Origin: a virus
Virus record (IMG/VR): IMGVR_UViG_3300033052_000001
Location: 1-34,766 of that record
DNA: 34,766 nucleotides
Strand: one strand, 5' to 3'
Below, piece after piece: positions 31,049 through 34,766 of the stretch. The position numbers and the translations under genes are program-made. The stretch's first letter is position 1; each line of letters opens with the position of its first letter. The notes under the pieces were generated by a model. That model was not told the origin of the DNA, did no database searches, and saw only the letters and a program-made list of their open reading frames with translations.

Positions 31049-32362
31049 TTACGCTAGAGCAGATTGCGTAACGGTTGGATTAGCCAGAACAGGCGAGTTC
31101 AAGATAGTTGGCGATGGACGAACTAGAGTCGTGCCGGACGACAACGTACCACCAACACCACCGTACAACGTACCTGGGCTGGTGTAATCAATCTTGAAGT
31201 GGATCGTATGATCATCATCTAGCTTAGCACTGACTTGGATCGTGTTGTTACCAGACGTGAACAAGAAGATCGTCTTGTATGTTGCGATCAAATCATAGTA
31301 GCCGTTTGCGTTCGTGTTACCAGCCGAATCGCGAGTGCCGGTTGCACGGAATGCAATAGTACCACGCTCTGATAGGAACGTTTGCATGTCGTAATCACGA
31401 CCAGTCAATGGAGCTGATAGTCCGGAGATGAACTGGATTTGGCTACCTGCGTTGAAGTACGCATCCATCGAAACCTTGTCAACGAATGTGCAAGTAACTT
31501 CATGGCTGATAGTACCGGACCAAGTCGTCGAACGAATTGCTGTACCGGATGCTGGGATCGAAGATTCCATCGAAGCGATAGCAGGAGTAAAGCGAGTCGT
31601 GCCAGCCGAGAACGAGTTGACTAGAGCTAGGGTGTTCGTGTAGTATTGCTGCATAGTCACGATACCGTAAGGCAACGTGCTACCATTAATGTACATGAAA
31701 CCATCGGTGTTGACACCGGTCGTGCTTAGGCCTAGGTAGTTAGCAATCGTGAGAACCTTGGTTAGCAGTGCCGACCACTTGGCATTGGTCATGGTCGACA
31801 CCGTTTCTGTAGCCGGGATTGCCATGCCAGTTTGACCCCAACCAAAAGCAGTTGCAAGAGTCGAGCCTTGTGGAGTACCAGTGATCGTGTTTAGCAATGT
31901 TGCCATTGCATTGTATTCAGTGACATATGCAACCTTGATCGACTGAATGTTTGGCCAGACGCGTTGGTAAGCAGCGCCGTCCCACATTGATAGTGAAGGA
32001 CCAGACGGATTGAACCAGAGGTCGCCCATTGCCGGATTCGAAGGAGCCGTCGATTGAGTTGTAACTCCGGATGCGGACGAAATAACCCATGGGTCACTAC
32101 CGCCAGCAGTTGGGTCATAGACTCGGAGCTTCTTGTTGATGGTGTCATACCAAAGCTGACCGAGAGTTGGGTTGACTGGAGCCGCGCCTGATGCGAAGCT
32201 TTCCAATAGCCATAGCAAGTTTTCCTGAAGGTCTTGACCCCAGTTTGGACTACCACGACCAGTGATGGTTAGCGAGGTAGAGGTCGTATCCTTAGTTTGC
32301 GGAAGGACCGTGAAGCCTGTCTTCGACAGATTGCTCCATGTAAAATTATATTGATCGCTCAT
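31049..32362 (-). CDS. Virion structural protein, tail or fibre related
   Basis: A 437-residue protein rich in Thr, Ser, Gly and Ala. The first 145 residues contain two copies of a short adhesin-type repeat: NPTLGQLWYDTINKKLRVYD (about 63-82) and NPAMGDLWFNPSG with SLSMWDGAAYQRVWP (about 108-136). This 'GxLWY...LxVYDG' unit is common in fibre and other surface-exposed proteins of T4-like phages. The rest is beta-rich with no catalytic motif. It follows the tail tube gene and precedes the enzyme island, so it is a possible target for the glycosyltransferases next to it. Not a recognised T4 gene. Confidence 0.7.
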   Translation of the reverse strand: MSDQYNFTWSNLSKTGFTVLPQTKDTTSTSLTITGRGSPNWGQDLQENLLWLLESFASGAAPVNPTLGQLWYDTINKKLRVYDPTAGGSDPWVISSASGVTTQSTAPSNPAMGDLWFNPSGPSLSMWDGAAYQRVWPNIQSIKVAYVTEYNAMATLLNTITGTPQGSTLATAFGWGQTGMAIPATETVSTMTNAKWSALLTKVLTIANYLGLSTTGVNTDGFMYINGSTLPYGIVTMQQYYTNTLALVNSFSAGTTRFTPAIASMESSIPASGTAIRSTTWSGTISHEVTCTFVDKVSMDAYFNAGSQIQFISGLSAPLTGRDYDMQTFLSERGTIAFRATGTRDSAGNTNANGYYDLIATYKTIFLFTSGNNTIQVSAKLDDDHTIHFKIDYTSPGTLYGGVGGTLSSGTTLVRPSPTILNSPVLANPTVTQSALA

Positions 32363-32396
32363 TGATTTTCCTTTTGCGCCGGCTCACAAAGAATGA

Positions 32397-32432
32397 ATCA
32401 CCCAAATCGCCGGTATTGATGATTTGGGTGAT
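32397..32432 (-). terminator. 12-bp hairpin between tail tube and structural genes
   Basis: A perfect 12-bp stem (ATCACCCAAATC with its complement) around a 12-nt loop, 20 nt past the stop at 32453. There is no T run and no good promoter in the remaining gap, so it may be a partial terminator or a message-stabilising hairpin that lowers expression of the gene behind it. Confidence 0.5.
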
Positions 32433-32452
32433 GATCTTACTTATAGAACAAA

Positions 32453-33034
32453 TTACAGAGTACCGCCAATAGCAGTACCAAGACCAGCTTGAACGATGAT
32501 CTGACGTGCGTGGTCGAAACGAACTTGTAGGCTGATCGTAACTGCTTCGGAAGCCGCGTAATCGAGTTCACCGAAATCTGAGTTAGCAATCCAGCAACCT
32601 TCTAGAAGCCATTGTTCAACGATAAGTTCATTACCATCCAATAGATCTAGCTTGACACCAAACTTGTAAGCCGAAGCAGTTGCTGCAGTTGCAAGCCATG
32701 GGCCATCAGCGCCGATCAGCAATTGTTGAGCTTCTAGCTGGCTTTGAATGATTGCCGTTGCTAGGCCAGTGATGTCATCTTGAACGACTAGGTTGCATGG
32801 TTCCCACTCGTGCTTACCAGCAACATAAGCGGTCGAGTTATAGCGGTCAAGTTTAATTTGTTCAAACGATAGGTTTGGACGGGTCACGGTAATAGCTTGC
32901 ATCGACAAGTCTGACGAATTGCCGCCAGTATTAGCTCCAATGCCTTGGAACGTAACACGCCAACGGTTCTTCAACTTAGGCATGAGAATACCGAAACCTA
33001 CACCTGGAATACCTACTTGTGATAGTGTAGCCAT
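32453..33034 (-). CDS. 19: Tail tube protein, gp19-like
   Basis: A 193-residue protein matching the T4 gp19 tube family. Family traits are KNRWRVTFQGIG at the start, ITVTRPNLSFEQIKLDRYNSTAYV for the first sheet, WEPCNLVVQDD, and a long second half with LLDGNELIVEQWLLEGCW. The size is near the usual 160-200 residues. Copies stack as hexameric rings to form the channel for DNA. It follows the sheath gene as in T4. GGAG precedes the ATG at 33034, and two late-promoter-like octamers lie upstream, in keeping with its need for high expression. Confidence 0.88.
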   Translation of the reverse strand: MATLSQVGIPGVGFGILMPKLKNRWRVTFQGIGANTGGNSSDLSMQAITVTRPNLSFEQIKLDRYNSTAYVAGKHEWEPCNLVVQDDITGLATAIIQSQLEAQQLLIGADGPWLATAATASAYKFGVKLDLLDGNELIVEQWLLEGCWIANSDFGELDYAASEAVTISLQVRFDHARQIIVQAGLGTAIGGTL

Positions 33035-33071
33035 TTAAATCTCCTTTTTAGGACTTACGAAGTATCTCAGA

Positions 33072-33079
33072 TATTTATA
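33072..33079 (-). promoter_or_regulatory. Exact T4-type late promoter (TATAAATA) for the tail tube
   Basis: A perfect TATAAATA on the minus strand 38-45 nt upstream of the ATG at 33034. Confidence 0.8.
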
Positions 33080-33105
33080 AAGAAAGGAGAAAATTCTGAC
33101 ACGAA

Positions 33106-33113
33106 TATTTATC
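33106..33113 (-). promoter_or_regulatory. Second late-promoter-like octamer for the tail tube
   Basis: The minus strand reads GATAAATA, one mismatch from TATAAATA, 26 bp upstream of the exact site at 33072-33079 and 5 nt past the T tract of the terminator. A tandem pair may raise tube expression. Confidence 0.45.
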
Positions 33114-33118
33114 GGCAA

Positions 33119-33142
33119 CAAAAAAAGGGACCTCAAGGTCCC
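33119..33142 (-). terminator. Rho-independent terminator after the tail sheath gene
   Basis: The minus strand reads GGGACC-TTGA-GGTCCC followed by TTTTTTT, 22 nt past the stop at 33165: a strong stem with a U tract. Confidence 0.9.
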
Positions 33143-33164
33143 TTTTTCTTATTCATTTACTGAA

Positions 33165-34766
33165 TTAAGGCATCGAAGCGCCGGTTGCTAGAACACGGAC
33201 TGGGATGTAGATAAATTCAGCTGCCTTCACTGGCTTTAGAGCGACATCGCACCATAGCTCGTTTCGGTCGATACGAGTTGCGGTGTTGTTGCTCGAATCG
33301 CACAATGTGACAAAGTCATACAAACCACGCTTGATCAAGATGTCACCCAAGAAGCCATCAACTGCAGCCTTTAGGTTGTCACGAGTGATCTGATCGTTTG
33401 GTTCGAATAGGAATGGGAATGCACCCTTTCTTAGCGAACGCTTGATGTACATCAACAGACGTGCAACGTTGATGCGGTCAAGAGCCGACGCGGCCGAAGC
33501 AGAAGTCTTGTTACCAAACACGATGAAGCCACGGCCTGGGAAGTACGCGATTGGGTTAACGTTCGTACCAGTTTGGTATAGATTGTCACGTTGACCTTGG
33601 TTCAAGTTGACCTCAACAAAAGTCGTTGGAGTACCCAAAGTGCCAGTCACGTAACCGAACGAATCAACACCGGTCACAACGCCACGGCGTGCACCGGCTG
33701 GAGCCATCCATAATTCGCCAACGTTATCTGAATAAGCGATAGTGCGGATTGCAACACCAGAAGATGCGACAAACACGTCAATACCGTCTAGGTTCGAAGC
33801 TAGGCCGTGTGGGTAGTAGTAAGCAATGCTCGAGCTGTTAGCGCGCTCATTGGTCTTAGCCCAAACAGCAACATCATCCGAATCCATGGTCATTGGAGTA
33901 TCAGCGATAACGAATGCTTCATCGTTAACGGTTTGTGATAGAGCCAATAGTTCTTCTGCCACTTCGAAATAGCCAGGGCATAGAATCAAGTTGTATTCGT
34001 AAGTTTCCGAACGAACTTCTTGGTTCGAATTGATTTCTGCCTTTAGCGCAGTCACAATCGACAAACGCTTTGCTGCATCGTCTGCACCTAGTGAGTAGCC
34101 AGTTACGGTCGAAACGATTTGGAAGGTGAACGTATCACCAACTTCATAAGCAGCCGAACCAGCAGTGATCGTGAACGATACCTTACCGTTGCTATATGGA
34201 GTACCAACGGTTGCAGCCGCAGCAGCACCAGATACGGAACCAACAACGCTGAAAGTCGTAGTCGAAGTCGCAGTTAGAGTCACGTTTTCTGCAACAGCTG
34301 AACCGCCAAGAGTTAGACCAGTGACATCGCCCTTTTGAGCAGCAAGACCTGGCGTAACGCTGGTCTTAGCAACCGAGCTTGCAACTAGGGACGTGATTGG
34401 GTTGTCAGTCAAATCAATGTCTGAACGAACAACATAAGCCAAGTTACCTAGGCCTAGGAATTGGTTTAGCGCGAACAAGCCATACTCGTTACGTGCATCA
34501 CCGTGCAATTGACGACGCTGCGAAATTGGCAACGCGGCATCAGCAGCAGCGGTTCTGAAAGCAGGCACACCGTACGAAGACACCGACTGTCCAAGCGAAG
34601 TAATCGTTCTAACAACCGAATGCTCAGTAGTGTATGCTGCGGTCGTTACGCCATCGGCAGCGAACTTATTTGCCTTAGTGGCAATAAAGAACAGTGGCAC
34701 TGTTGGCGATGATACTGGGATGTAAAAGCTTTCATCGATGATAGTTACGCTTACGCCAGCGGATAC
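33165..34766 (-). CDS. 18: Tail sheath protein, gp18-like (start beyond window)
   Basis: This is the contractile sheath subunit. At least 533 residues are present. A GTG at 34700 (MPLFFIATK...) could be taken as the start, but the frame stays open to the window edge and the added residues (VSAGVSVTIIDES...) match the N-terminal start of sheath proteins (SPGVxxxEID), so the true start lies to the right. The C-terminal domain is typical: GYYxx-like NARLLMYIKRSLRKG (about 60 residues from RINVARL), FLFEPNDQ and the final ELWCDVALKPVKAAEFIYIPVR block. The middle has a Ser/Thr/Ala-rich insert. It is followed by a strong terminator, then the tail tube gene, as in T4. Confidence 0.92.
   Translation of the reverse strand, partial: VSAGVSVTIIDESFYIPVSSPTVPLFFIATKANKFAADGVTTAAYTTEHSVVRTITSLGQSVSSYGVPAFRTAAADAALPISQRRQLHGDARNEYGLFALNQFLGLGNLAYVVRSDIDLTDNPITSLVASSVAKTSVTPGLAAQKGDVTGLTLGGSAVAENVTLTATSTTTFSVVGSVSGAAAAATVGTPYSNGKVSFTITAGSAAYEVGDTFTFQIVSTVTGYSLGADDAAKRLSIVTALKAEINSNQEVRSETYEYNLILCPGYFEVAEELLALSQTVNDEAFVIADTPMTMDSDDVAVWAKTNERANSSSIAYYYPHGLASNLDGIDVFVASSGVAIRTIAYSDNVGELWMAPAGARRGVVTGVDSFGYVTGTLGTPTTFVEVNLNQGQRDNLYQTGTNVNPIAYFPGRGFIVFGNKTSASAASALDRINVARLLMYIKRSLRKGAFPFLFEPNDQITRDNLKAAVDGFLGDILIKRGLYDFVTLCDSSNNTATRIDRNELWCDVALKPVKAAEFIYIPVRVLATGASMP

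Noticed and set aside
1-34766. tRNA genes, CRISPR arrays, insertion sequences or integrase genes
   Set aside because: No cloverleaf, repeat-spacer array, transposase-like frame or attachment-site pair was seen by eye on either strand; weak or degenerate forms could still be missed.

Overview
This window is part of the late-gene region of a T4-like myovirus that probably infects a Gram-negative bacterium. The evidence is the set of T4-type morphogenesis genes: large terminase (1-464, cut by the window edge), small terminase (11950-12384), gp4-like head completion protein (12381-12809), a tube-fold gp54-like protein (12809-14068), tail tube (32453-33034) and tail sheath (33165-34766, cut by the edge). 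T4-type late promoter octamers (TATAAATA and one-mismatch forms) stand in front of several operons. A lipoprotein gene supports a Gram-negative host. Every gene lies on the minus strand except one GIY-YIG homing endonuclease gene (534-1136).

Read in the direction of transcription (right to left), the layout is as follows. (1) 34766-30575: sheath, tube, a large virion structural protein and a small conserved protein. (2) 30573-14150: a 16-kb enzyme island with two GT-A-type glycosyltransferases, a protein of unknown function, a second type of glycosyltransferase-like protein, five radical SAM proteins with extra N-terminal cysteines, three SGNH-type hydrolases, a 34-residue DUF5989-like mini-protein, a NodU/CmcH-type carbamoyltransferase, and a 724-residue fusion of three glycosyltransferase-like modules with a methyltransferase-like domain. 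(3) 14068-11950: gp54-like, gp4-like and gp16-like genes. (4) 11953-1142: about 17 genes between the two terminase subunits. Ten of them start with the same kind of N-terminal peptide (for example MKTFKEFLLE), which resembles the capsid-targeting sequence of T4 internal proteins and ends in a prohead-protease-type site. (5) The large terminase gene.

Two things stand out. The first is the set in (4): a likely arsenal of packaged and injected proteins. It includes two proteins with a complete R-S-E ADP-ribosyltransferase signature (as in T4 Alt), a Cys-His-Asp papain/transglutaminase-like protein, a GNAT acetyltransferase, an AAA+ ATPase and five proteins of unknown function. The second is island (2), whose genes are tightly coupled (4-14 nt overlaps) and look like one pathway that builds or decorates a glycan or other small structure, expressed with tail genes. 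Its product cannot be read from the sequence.

The operons are separated by compact units in which a terminator hairpin is followed within about 0-20 bp by a late promoter. One 450-bp gene-free stretch (about 2640-3090) is unlike its surroundings: it is rich in hairpins, has a long-range complementary stem, and has its own promoter-like site, so it may encode a structured RNA. I saw no tRNA genes, CRISPR arrays, insertion sequences or integration genes.
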